DNA of 64,000 nucleotides, taken from Paulinella micropora. Its lineage: Eukaryota > Cercozoa > Imbricatea > Euglyphida. Of the stretch, positions 12,004-23,694 are shown one piece after another (positions within the stretch are counted from its first letter, which is position 1; every line of letters starts with the position of its first letter). A program made the position numbers and the translations under genes. The notes beneath the pieces are model-generated. The model was not told where the DNA came from. It did no database searches and worked only from the letters and a program-made list of their open reading frames with translations. The DNA lies in contig BJOX01000277.1 of NCBI GenBank assembly GCA_009731375.1, forward strand, positions 229,643-293,642. The letters are read 5' to 3'.

Positions 12004-12163
12004 TATAGATAGATAGATAGAACGCTTGGTGCAGCTAGATAGATAGATAAGATATCGCAAAAGGTATGTAGTCCTTGCAAAGGAACGCAGTTTCACATCA
12101 AACAGCAATTTGTGTATTGCGCATGTGTCCGGGATGAATGGATAAATAGATAGATAGATAGAC

Positions 12164-12200
<37 letters not shown>
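11715..12200. repeat. (GATA)n arrays with a B3-associated island
   Basis: GATA arrays surround an island at about 12,050-12,100 (TAGTCCTTGCAAAGGAACGC). Its reverse complement lies at about 41,278-41,325 beside the inverted B3 blocks, so the two regions share a larger repeat structure. Confidence 0.9.
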
Positions 12201-12202
<2 letters not shown>

Positions 12203-12246
12203 GAGAAATCGCGCTGCAGTGAAGCGAGGAGAGAGCATCCCACTTC

Positions 12247-12284
12247 CTCTCTCTCTCTCTCCTCTCTCTTTCTCTCTCTCTGTC

Positions 12285-12326
<42 letters not shown>

Positions 12327-12336
12327 NNNNNNNNNN
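12247..12336. repeat. CT tract, poly-C run and assembly gap
   Basis: CT dinucleotides lead into about 42 C residues and then 10 N at 12,327-12,336. The structure matches the one at 10,556. Confidence 0.95.
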
Positions 12337-12431
12337 TCTCTCTCTCCTCCATGGCGCGTGCGAATATCTCCATGTTTGTAATATGTGTTTGTATGTCTAT
12401 GCCAGTCCGTGTGTGTCTGCCTGCCTGCCTG

Positions 12432-12615
12432 CCTCTGTGTGTGTGTGTGTGTGTGTGTGTGTAGAAGGAGGAGGAGGAGAAGGAGGAGGAGGAGGAGGAG
12501 GAGGAGAAGGAGGAGGAGGAGGAGGAGAAGGAGAACGAGGAGAAGGAGGAGAGGAGAAGGAGGAGGAGGAGAAGGAGGAGAGAAGGAGGAGGAGAAGGAG
12601 GAGGAGAAGGAGGTG
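12432..12615. repeat. (TG)n and (GGA)n arrays
   Basis: About 28 bp of TG and about 150 bp of GGA/GAA triplets. Confidence 0.95.
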
Positions 12616-12711
12616 TGTGTGTGTATGTATCTGTATACCTGGTCAACGGCCAGGGAAGCAGCAGTCAACAACAACCCCATCAGCCCTGGCCAGACATACA
12701 TCCATACACAC

Positions 12712-12928
12712 ATGAGAAGTTCCTATTTCTTAAGTACAACGAACAATGATTTCAAGCGCTTCGATCTCAGTCCATATTTGCATCTACAACCTCTGTAATG
12801 GCTCATTAGAAAGCTCTTGATGAGAGCTTTCAAATGAGCCACTACACAAGCCGCGAAGATAAGCACTGGCTGGGAACGAAGAGTTTGAAGTCATTGCTGA
12901 TTTTGGTTAAGGACAATGAACTTCTCAT
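12712..12928 (-). mobile_element. MITE family M1, copy c
   Basis: The full 217-bp unit is inverted relative to the copy at 894. ATGAGAAGTTCCT opens and CTTCTCAT closes it. ACACAC flanks both ends, but the target is itself a CA repeat, so this duplication is weaker evidence than at copy a. Confidence 0.75.
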
Positions 12929-13029
12929 ACACACATGTGTATTACATATGCCTTTTGCATGTATACATATACATACATATACACAGACATCTGTCACGCG
13001 GCTGCTGGTCGGTAGTAGCGAAGCATATA

Positions 13030-13410
13030 TACATACATATACATATGAATATAAAAATAAATATAAACATAAATGTAAATATAAGTATAAGTATAAGTAT
13101 AAGTATAAGTATAAGTATAGGTATAAGTATAAGTATAAGTATAAGCATAAGTATAAGTATAAGTATAAGTATGAGTATGAGTATAAGTATAAGTATAAGT
13201 ATAAGTATACGTGTAAATATAAATATAAATATAAATATAAATATAAATATAAATATAAATATGCATTTTCATACAATCATAAATACAATTATAAATGTAA
13301 ATATAAATATAAGTATAAATATATATATAAATATAAATATAAATATAAATATAAATATATATATATATATAAATATAAATATACATACATGCATACATAC
13401 ATACATACAT
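13030..13410. repeat. (TATAAG)n / (TATAAA)n hexanucleotide array
   Basis: AAGTAT hexamers pass into AATATA hexamers and end in CATA. Two related islands flank it (CTGTCACGCGGCTGCTGGTC near 12,991; CTGTCAGCATAGCGGCTGGT near 13,419), so the hexamer array lies inside a short duplication. Confidence 0.9.
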
Positions 13411-13483
13411 ACACACCTGTCAGCATAGCGGCTGGTTGGTAGGCACGAGGAGCCCAATCGGTAGTGTGATCCAGTAACTGTAT

Positions 13484-14215
<732 letters not shown>

Positions 14216-14220
14216 TCATT

Positions 14221-14512
<292 letters not shown>

Positions 14513-14539
14513 GCAAACTGCACAGCTGCGCACAACAAA

Positions 14540-16810
14540 ACCAAAAACATAGCGTATGTTATGTATGTTATGTATGTTATGTATGTATGTATGTAATGTA
14601 TAATGTATATCATGTATGTTATGTATGTTATTCCACGAGATGACATAACATAACAAACATACATAACATACATAACATACATGACATAAATTGTACAACA
14701 TTACATGATATAAGATAACATGACATGACATAACATGAAATAACATTACATGATATAAGATAACATAACATGGCATAACATGACATAACATTATATGATA
14801 TAAGATAACATGACATGACATGACATGACATAACATATGATATAAGATAACATGACATAACATAACATGACATAACATTACATGATATAAGATAACATGA
14901 CATATGCATGCATGCATGCATGCATGTACCTGTGTATGTATGTATGTATGTATGTATCTATGTATGTATGTATGTATGTATGTAGGTCAAAAGGCAGGTA
15001 TGTATGTATGTATGTATGTATGTATGTATATATGTATATATGTATGTATGCATGCATGTATGTATGTATGTATGCATGCATGCATGCATGTATGTATGTA
15101 TGTATGTATGTATATATGCATGCATGCGTGCATGAATGCATGCATGTATGTACATATGTATGTATGCATGTATGGATGTATGTATGAATATATGTACGTA
15201 TGTATGCACGTACGTACGTACGTATGTATGTATGTATGTATGTATGTATGTATGCATGCGTGTAAAAACGTACGTATGTATGTATGTACGTATGTATGTA
15301 TGTATGTATGTACTTATGTATGTATGTATGCATGCATGTATGTATGTATGTATGTATGTATGTATGTATGCATGTATGTATGTATGTATGTATGTATGTA
15401 TGTATGTATGTATGTATGTATGCATGGATGCATGGATGCATGTATGTATGTATGTACGTGCGTACGTGCGTACGTACGTATGTATGTATGTATGTATGTA
15501 TGTATGGTTACATATGTATGTATGTATGCATGTATGTATGTATGTGTGTATGTATTTAGGCAGGCAGGCAGGCAGGCATGTATGTATGTATGTATGTATG
15601 CATGCATGTATGTATGTATGTATGTATGTATGTATGTTTGTATGCATGTCTGTATGTAAACATGCATGAATGTATGTATGCATATATGTATGTATGTATG
15701 TATGTAATGTATGTAATGTATGTAATGTATGTAATGTATGTAATGTGTCATGTATGTTATGTATGTTATGTATGTTATGTATGTTATGTATGTATGTAAT
15801 GTATGTAATGCATGTAATGCATGTAATGTATGTAGTGTATGTAACGTATGTGATGTATGTGATGTATGTGATGTTATGTATGTTATGTATGTCATGTATG
15901 TTATGTATGTTATGTATGTATGTATGTATGTATGCATATATGTATGTATGTATGTATGTATCCATGCATGCATGCATGTACGTATGTATGTATGTATGTA
16001 TGTATGCATGTATGTATGTATGTATGTATGTATGTACATATGTATGTAATGTATGTAATGTATGTAATCTACGTACTGTATGTAATCTACGTACTGTATG
16101 TAATGTATGTAATGTACGTTATGTATTGTGTGCATGTTATGCATGTTATGTATGTATGTATGTATGTATGTATGTATCATGTATGTATGTATGTATGTAT
16201 GTATGCATGTGTGTATGTGTATGTATGTATGTGTATGTATGTATGTGTATGTATGTATGTATGTATGTATGTATATTATGCATGCGTGTATGTATGTATG
16301 TATGTATGTATGTATGTATGAGTACTTGTATGTATGTATGTATGTATGTATGTATGATTGTATGTATGTATGTATGTATGTACATACTGTACATATGTAT
16401 GTATGACATATGTGTGTAGTATGTATGTATGTACTTTATGTATGTATGTACATATGTATGTATGTACATGTATGTACATATGTATATATATATAATATAC
16501 ACATATATATAATATGTATGTATGTATGTATGTATGTATGAATGTATGTATGTATGTACGTATGTATGTATGTATGTGTGCATGTATGCATGTATGTACA
16601 TACATATGTTTGTATGTAAGTATCTTAAGTATGTATGTATGTATGTATGTATGTATGTATGATGTATGTATGTATGTATGTATGTATGTATGTATGTGCA
16701 TACATACATATGTATGTGTATGTATGTATGTATGTATGTATGCATGTATGTATGTATGTATGCATGTATGTATGTATCTATGTATTCATGTATGTATATG
16801 TATGTATGCA
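14540..16810. repeat. TATG-based tract of about 2.3 kb
   Basis: It begins with CATAACATGA-type words (14,560-14,900) and continues as TATG/CATG/CGTA tetranucleotides to 16,810. Internal higher-order variants include GTAATGTATGTAATGTATGT near 15,703. Cys/Met/Tyr/Val and His/Thr/Ile/Tyr frames on the two strands are artefacts. Confidence 0.97.
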
Positions 16811-16924
16811 TGCATTAGCTTGCATTTCGGGCACAGGGTTGCGAGTTTATAGTTCGAATAATGCACACTTTTTTGTTGAATTTTAGGTCGAAGTAAAAAA
16901 TTACATGCGTGAATTGGCAATATA

Positions 16925-17075
16925 TTATACACATACAAACACAAACAAAAGTACAACCAAACGAACGAACAAACAAACAAACAAACAAACGAACGAACGA
17001 ACGAACGAACGAACAAACAAACAGACAAAGGAACAAAAAAATGTTTGGTGTTTAAACAAACAAACAAACAATTTT
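16925..17075. repeat. (AAAC/GAAC)n array
   Basis: AAAC and CGAA tetranucleotides. The flanks 16,811-16,924 and 17,076-17,400 are A/T-rich without a supported gene. Confidence 0.9.
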
Positions 17076-17399
17076 TTTTCTCTTATTTCTTCGATTAAAC
17101 CTTGCTAATGGTAAAACCAAAACAAGCAAAATAAAACAAAGAAACCAAAAAAGATATTAAACAACAAACAAAAAACAATCGAACAGATGCATGCAAAAAT
17201 CAGCGAAACTTTTTTCTTTCTGAAGTGCCACCGGAGGCCAGTATTTCTCAAGCACGGGTTCCGATCCTTCAGAATGGAGTTTCTATTTCAATTACCGATG
17301 TTTCTCCAAGTCTCGCAAGTCACAGCAACTCCACTGCACTATGCACAATGTAAAAGTATCTTTCGAAGCACCGCCTTACTCACCTTCCTTTACGACACT

Positions 17400-17690
17400 T
17401 TCTGATCATACTACTAGTACTACTAGTTATATATCTAGAAAATATACTAGATATACTATAGCTAGTATAGCTAGCGCTATAGCTAGTATAAGTACTAGTA
17501 TAGCTAGTCATGATCATGATCATACTAATATTACGTACTAGACTTATCGATGATGACGCAGCTGATCATGAAACTAGTGAAATAAGAAATAATATTTTTT
17601 TCAGAAAATCTTAACCTGAAGGGTTAACTAGTAGTAGAACTACTAGAACTAGTAGTAGAACTACTAGAACTAGTAGAAGAACATGTACAA
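17400..17690. repeat. CTAG-rich palindromic tract
   Basis: ACTAGT, CTAGTA and GCTAGC hexamers recur densely, including overlapping palindromes TATAGCTAGCGCTATAGCTA and CATGATCATGATCAT. A second cluster at 17,626-17,682 repeats GAACTACTAGAACTAGTAGT. The pattern is not a simple microsatellite and no gene is present. Confidence 0.7.
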
Positions 17691-17774
17691 CGTTAACTTC
17701 CCCGACAAAAAATCTTGTACCTGGCAAGGCCATCCCAGACAAGTAATTCACAAATATTGTCACTGTGAGTGTGT

Positions 17775-17949
17775 GTTTCTCTCTCTCTCTCTCTCTAAGA
17801 GTCTGTCTCTCTCTCTATCTCTCTCTCTTGCATGCTCTCCTAGGTTCTCTCTGACTCTCTCTCTGCCATGCTCTCTCTTTCTTTCTGAAATATCTTTCTT
17901 TCTTTCTTCTCTCTCTCTCACTCGCTCTCTCTCTCTCTCTCCTGTTTGG

Positions 17950-18024
<75 letters not shown>

Positions 18025-18219
18025 GCCTCTCTCTCTCTCTCACACTCTCNNNNNNNNNNNNNNNNNNNNNNNNNNNNNNNNNNNNNNNNNNNNNNNNNNN
18101 NNNNNNNNNNNNNNNNNNNNNNNNNNNNNNNNNNNNNNNNNNNNNNNNNNNNNNNNNNNNNNNNNNNNNNNNNNNNNNNNNNNNNNNNNNNNNNNNNNNN
18201 NNNNNNNNNNNNNNNNNNN

Positions 18220-18285
<66 letters not shown>

Positions 18286-18320
18286 GCCTGGCTCTCTCTC
18301 TCAGAGTCTCTCTCTCTCTG
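17775..18320. repeat. CT-rich tract with internal assembly gap
   Basis: CT arrays with CTTT and CTGA variants flank 170 N at 18,050-18,219. The gap is unsized or estimated, so array length is unknown. Confidence 0.95.
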
Positions 18321-18356
18321 TAGTATTACTCAGTAATATTGTAGTACTACTACTGA

Positions 18357-18359
18357 TAT

Positions 18360-18416
<57 letters not shown>

Positions 18417-18417
18417 C
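18357..18417. repeat. (ACT)n microsatellite
   Basis: About 60 bp of ACT triplets immediately outside the left end of the 2.9-kb element. Confidence 0.95.
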
Positions 18418-18532
18418 ACTAGACGAGAGGGTTCGGAGCTTTACTTTTACTTAGAGATTTTAATAATTTCTGACACGTCACTAAGTACCCAACCCCAGAC
18501 CGCCAACGCTTTGAATCCACCGTTACACATAG
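18418..18532 (-). repeat. Terminal direct repeat, left copy (3' LTR candidate)
   Basis: Begins ACTAGACGAGAGGGTTCGGA and ends CCACCGTTACACATAG. It matches the right copy except for scattered point differences. Confidence 0.65.
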
Positions 18533-18728
18533 CAACTAAATGCACTAACTCAATACTAACTTTGAATCACGCTCAAAACTTGACTTATTATAGAGCGTAA
18601 AAAGATCACAGCTGCAGCGCCGTCCATTCGCGCGCTTCCCCGCTCCCTTGCTTCCTTGAGGAAGCCTTGTCCCTTAGCTCCCCGGCTCACGGCCGCCCCC
18701 TTGTCGACGCGGTAGTGCTCCGCCAGGG

Positions 18729-20745
18729 TCATGAAACCACTTGCTCGCCGCATGCACCACAATTGCCGCTCCGGGTCCGAGACGAAGTCGCTGTCGCTGT
18801 CGGTGTCGCTTTCCGCCCCCTTGGGGTTGCGTTGGTCCTTGTCCACGCTTCTCCGATCATCCGATTTTGAAAAACAAATTTGCCCCTCGACTGGGCCCGC
18901 CTGTTCTTTGCGCTATTTTCTTTTCCTTTCTTCTTCTTATTTTTGCGCTTGGAGCGCTTCTCCTTCTCTTTCTTCTTCTTTTGAGCTAATGGTTTAAGTG
19001 TGCTATCTTCGTTTTGCTCACCCATCACTGGGGCTTCCTTCTCACTCTCTCTTTCCTGATATGTATGTAACCAGCAAAAGCGCCCTCTCAACAGACCATA
19101 CGCTGCCTCTCGCAACAACACATTCTCACTCTCCATGTCATGTGTGCATACAAAACATTGCTGCTCACCTGACACTCGCCCCTCACATAGACGATAAATT
19201 ACTCTCTTGTACTACCATCACTTTGCCCATGTGAGCCTTCTCCTTTACCATGCCTGCTCTGTCTCGCACTGTCAAAAATCTCTTCATCCTTTTCAAAGCT
19301 TTCACCTTCTCACCTTCCTTATCTGTATCTGACTCACTCCCCCTATCTGTGTCAGAAGTGTCTGACTTACTCCTACCAAACTTTCCATGTTCCACTTTTC
19401 CTCTCTTTTCTTTCTCTTTCGGTTCTTCCTTCTCACCTGGCTCTTCTCTAGCCTTCTTCATCTCTTCACATTCATGCGGCCTATGCTCACCCCCACACAT
19501 CCTGCATTCCTTTTCACATGCGGAGAACACATGCCCCTCCATGTTACAGTTGAAACATTTCTCTCCTTTCTTCCACTTCTTCTTTCTCGTTCCTGTTCCT
19601 TTCCATCCCCCTTTCTTATTAGTGGTGGTGTGTTTAAACCTACAGTTAGATCTATCACAGCTGCCTGACTGTTCAAACCTGTAGCACACCCCAGGCACAC
19701 TACGCGTAGTGACTGACCACTCTGTATGAGCAAAACGACACTCATCCCCCCACTTGCATCCACTCTTTCTTCGAAACCCAAAACACACACCTCTCTGCCC
19801 TTCCTCTCTTTTGTTAGCATCTTTCCCTGCGTGTGCTTTTTCTTTCTTCATCTTCTTCTATCTCTCTTTGTTCCTATCTATCTCCAATGCTCTTTCTTCC
19901 AACTCATCCCACCATTCCTCAAAAGATCATGCATGCTGCTTCTTATTCATCTTCAGCGTGCTCATCCATCCTCCCCAATCCTTCCTCACCCCCTCTGACG
20001 CATACTCAGGGTTTTGTAAGGCATTAGTGATTATAGTTTCCATCGTTCTGTGGGGTGTTTTATGGCCTACTGCCTTTAGCTCTTCGTCTAACGCAACAAA
20101 CTCATCAAACTGTGGAGCATAATCGCACCCCTCATCAAATGTCCATGCATTCATCGCATTTATTTTGTCTTGCACATCTTCCTCACTCACCTTACCAAAC
20201 CTTTTGGTTAGTCTTGCCCACACAGTGTGCAAGTTCTGACCAAAGTCTGGTGAGGTGTCTCACCAAATCTGCCACACTCCTCTTTGCTTTACCTACTAGC
20301 TTCTCAAACACAAACGAAAAAGCTTCCTCTCTCTGCCTTTTCATCTCATGCTCCAAACTCTCCTCATATGCTACTATCATTCTATCTTCCTTCTCTTTTC
20401 CTTCTACTTGCTCCTTGCTCTTCGTCTTTATTGTTATCGTTGTTGGTGTGGAATAAGTAGGTGAAGGCTGCTACTCACTCTCCCCCTCTCCTCCACCTGC
20501 TCTTCTCCTCCCTTTTGCTCACGCTTACCACTATCTCCCCGTAAAGTAGGCTGCCTTTCTGTCTCAGTAAAGTAAGATGTAAGGTTTTCCTTGTCTGTCT
20601 CTGACTCTGAGTCTAACTCAGCTTCCTCTTCCTCCTCTCTCAACCCTATCTTTACTCTCTCTTGCTGATTGCTTTCCTGCTCTCTCTCTCCCCACCTCCA
20701 CATGTAAATTGGGACTTTCTTTCCTTGGCTATGCAACGCACTCAC
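18729..20745 (-). pseudogene. Broken Gag-like gene with CCCH and CCHC fingers
   Basis: Read from 20,745 downwards, fragments in different frames align into one Gag-like order. First comes an acidic/basic low-complexity N-terminus. A capsid-like helical stretch follows (20,380-19,927, with FDEFVALDEELKAVG and KDWGGWMSTLKMNKK). Then two CCCH fingers: CFGFRRKSGCKWGDECRFAH is C-x8-C-x5-C-x3-H, and CYRFEQSGSCDRSNCRFKH is C-x8-C-x4-C-x3-H. A CCHC knuckle (CFNCNMEGHVFSAC) and a second Cys/His motif (CRMCGGEHRPHEC) come next, then a Lys/Glu-rich tail. In-frame stops at 19,927 and about 19,860 and frame changes near 20,200 and 19,180 break it. CCHC knuckles bind retroelement RNA; CCCH fingers usually bind RNA too. 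The fingers themselves are intact, so decay may be recent. Family assignment (Ty1/copia against Ty3) is open. Confidence 0.6.
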
Positions 20746-21230
20746 ATTACTTTCATGAACTAGCCTGATATGTTCTTGTGGTGTCTTGAGTGCACCTTTG
20801 AGTCCCTTGGCACTATTTCACGTTGAAAGGCCTTGAACGGGGTTCTCCCGTCATACTGTCCTTTTGGCAGTCACACTGCCTTTGTTTTTGTCTGTGCCTC
20901 TGAGAGTACTGAAACTCATTGAGGACTTACTGTCTGTTTTCCCTGAGCTTGCTGTAGTAGTAGTAGTTGGCAGCAGACCAGATTGTGTGCTGTCTACGGT
21001 CCCACGACGTCAGTGACTCACCTAAAATGGGGACAGGTAGCAATGCGTTCAAAAACTGAGCCAAAGGCATGTCTCACTACGAAGGCTTCCCTTTTTATGT
21101 GTCAAAGTCAATTACAGGAATGACCCCTTTCGTAGACAGTCGCCTCCCAGCGGGTCGGCGATGCGATGGTCTTCTCCTCCCTTGCTTGCAGTGCCAGAGT
21201 CACTAAGCGCTGCCAAGGCCCCGATATCAA
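20746..21230 (-). other. Leader region of the 2.9-kb element
   Basis: 485 bp between the Gag relic and the right terminal repeat. No ORF of note. The primer-binding-site-like word lies at its right edge. Confidence 0.4.
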
Positions 21231-21345
21231 ACTAGACGAGAGGGTTCGGAACTTTACTTTTACTTAGAGATTTGAATAATTTCTGACACGTCACTAAGTG
21301 CCCAACCCCAGATCTTCAACGCTTTGAATTCATCGTTACACATAG
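21231..21345 (-). repeat. Terminal direct repeat, right copy (5' LTR candidate)
   Basis: Begins ACTAGACGAGAGGGTTCGGA and ends CATCGTTACACATAG. See the parent element. Confidence 0.65.
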
Positions 21346-21427
21346 AGCGATATAGGTAAAATACGTAATTTTCCTTGGGGTGGGCCGGTATGACTAAATA
21401 CTATTATTAATAACTTGAATTGTTCAT

Positions 21428-21558
<131 letters not shown>

Positions 21559-21594
21559 GAAAAACTATCATAAATATTAGCAATCTGCGATCCT

Positions 21595-21765
21595 TATGGC
21601 TCACATATTTCCCATCACCCACGTCTCTTTTTACGTCTGAATTGCTTTTTCACTATTACTATTTTTCTGCTTAGTATTACACTGACCTGCCAATATTCTC
21701 TGTCTAAAGTGCGAACACCACACATTTTCACTATGAAGGGAGGATGGTCACCAGGGGAGTGTACA
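21595..21765 (+). repeat. Dispersed repeat family E5, copy a
   Basis: Shares CACGTCTCTTTTTACG, TGAATTGCTTTTTCACTATT and TAAAGTGCGAACA with 32,195-32,335. The two copies lie outside opposite ends of gypsy copy 2 in the same orientation. Confidence 0.65.
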
Positions 21766-22531
21766 TCACGTAGAGCTTAAAAACACCCCTTGCTACACAT
21801 CACTGTGACAGATCACAATGAAATTGTCGTCCTGGCCAATCCCAAGCGAACGAGGATTAGGTATATTCTAGAACTGTATATTTCCACATCCTAAGATCAA
21901 TTATATTCGCATTCCGCAGAACAGACAAGGCATACGATTGCACTGCTTTCAATCTCGACTGACTACATACTATTTCTTTCTCTGCAAGAAAGGGTCCTCA
22001 GCGAGGGTCGTACCGTCGGAACGCTCCTTTGATCTTTCACTTTTCTGATATAAGCATTTACTGATATTAAATAATGTGCTAAGTGTCTTCAAGCTGATCA
22101 CTGAAATAGACCAGGTAAATAGCACTGCGTTCCCGTTTTTTCTCTGATCTCTTCAGTTTTGTATCTCTACTCAGGCTAGAAAACACTTTTTTCTCTGCTA
22201 CCTAACCACACATTCTCCATTCTGACCATGATCATGTCGACCCTTCTCAGTCTGTTCTCGACCAACTAACCAAACATTCCTTATTCTGACCACGCGTACG
22301 ATCGCGCTCAGTGCCTACCTAGTTTCCAATACGATGTGGAAACCTTCACAACCATTAAAGCTATATATCTTTTTTCACCTTTCATTCAAATTTCGCGATC
22401 GCTCATCGAGCCTATATTTTCCTTCCTATCTTCTTCACGTATGTGTCGATGTCGCAACATTGTCAGTTCCGCGAAAAAACTTAGCCTTCGCTAACGCTCT
22501 GAATCTCTCTCTCTTTCTTTCTCTTTTTCTT

Positions 22532-22563
<32 letters not shown>

Positions 22564-22640
22564 TCTCTCTCTCACTCACTCATCTTATCTTATTTTATCT
22601 TATTTAGTCCCATCTATTGTTAACTCACCGTGCCTTACTT
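21766..22640. other. Low-feature flank of gypsy copy 2
   Basis: Unique-looking sequence without a supported ORF, ending in CT, CA and TTATCTTATT short repeats that abut the LTR. Confidence 0.5.
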
Positions 22641-22888
22641 TGTTACAATCCCTGAAGATAGCTCGATAAAAAGTCGGTAATACAACCAGACACAAATCCC
22701 CCAAAGGAGAATGATGTCTCGTTATATTAGCTCAGTGAAGCAGAAAAAGAAAGCGGCCACAGACCACGGTTAAAATTGCATTAGGTCAAATCCGGCCAAA
22801 CGATATTGAAATACTGGGAAAAAACTAGGTGCACCTGACACCCGAAAAACTGTACTTTTTACCGGCTATCAGGGGGGTGATGCCTACA
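22641..22888 (-). repeat. 3' LTR of copy 2
   Basis: On the minus strand it starts TGTAGGCATCACCCCCCTGA and ends at TGTAACA, the TG..CA form. It matches the LTR at 31,110 closely. Just inside, on the minus strand, GGGAAGTGGTAC precedes it as a short polypurine tract. Confidence 0.92.
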
Positions 22889-23694
22889 GTACCACTTCCC
22901 GTTTTTATGACGGAAATATGTAATATTTTCGTCATATAATTGCTGATTTCTTTTCTGCACAAACGCTACGGGATGTTGCAACTAAGTGCATTAACCCACG
23001 GACAGACGGTGCAGTGGATAAATAAAACGCATACACCAGTCACGCGTCAACTGTAAATCTCTAGCCTCATTTTTTGTAAATAAATAAAAAAAACTCCTCC
23101 TTCCACACTCGTTGTCCCCCCCGTAACTTAATCCTGAGGCAGTATGTCAAAAACAAATAGTATTACTTTTAAAATAAAAGCAGCATTATAATTTTTTCTC
23201 CTTCTCTAAAAACACTTCCGATCAGTAAATACATTGTCTTTTAATAACATACCCTTGTTTTCAATCAGTTACCTTAATCTAGTACTAGGGGGCCAGACCT
23301 AATAACTATATCCAAAGCCGGTGTGAGTGAACCCGACCATGCGATAAACCGACACAAGTAGAGACGGACCGTGCTGGTATGACGATATTAAATATATCCA
23401 AAGAAAAAAATATTTAATATGTCTACTATGAGAACATTTATTGAGAACATCACCCTGGATACTTGAAGCAGGGTCGTACCAGGAACACCATCGCTAAACT
23501 CACAAGCGATCACCTTCTACTGTGTCGTATCCATTTGCCGACTGACCTTCGCACTCATATGTTGCGATAAAAATGCCAAGTAACAACAATGGTATAAAAA
23601 TATTTTAATAAGACATGATCTGACATGGGCACTATGAGTTTAATCCACATGCAGCTTTCAATGTCAGACGCGTGATAAAAGAAAAAAATGTCAC
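22889..23694 (-). other. 3' untranslated region of copy 2
   Basis: About 800 bp between the pol stop and the LTR. On the minus strand TTATCGCAACATATGAGTGC and the words after it align with the corresponding segment of copy 1 (54,166 onward). No extra ORF, so no env-like gene. Confidence 0.7.

Larger units (their letters stand above)
18418..21345 (-). mobile_element. Non-autonomous LTR-type element with Gag relic
   Basis: Two 115-bp direct repeats (18,418-18,532 and 21,231-21,345; about ten differences by eye) bound 2.7 kb that encodes a broken Gag on the minus strand. No RT, RNase H or integrase motif is visible. Reading the minus strand just inside the right repeat gives TTGATATCGGGGCCTTGGC. 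Its TGATATCGGGGCC differs only by three transitions from the TGGTATCAGAGCC type of primer-binding site used by many Ty1/copia elements. This supports an LTR element, but the termini lack TG..CA and no target duplication was found. The size and missing pol fit a TRIM/LARD-like derivative. Confidence 0.6.

Noticed and set aside
18556-18846. Protease domain in the tail of the 2.9-kb element
   Set aside because: No D-T/S-G motif or flap pattern is present; the frame is Asp/Ser-rich low complexity.
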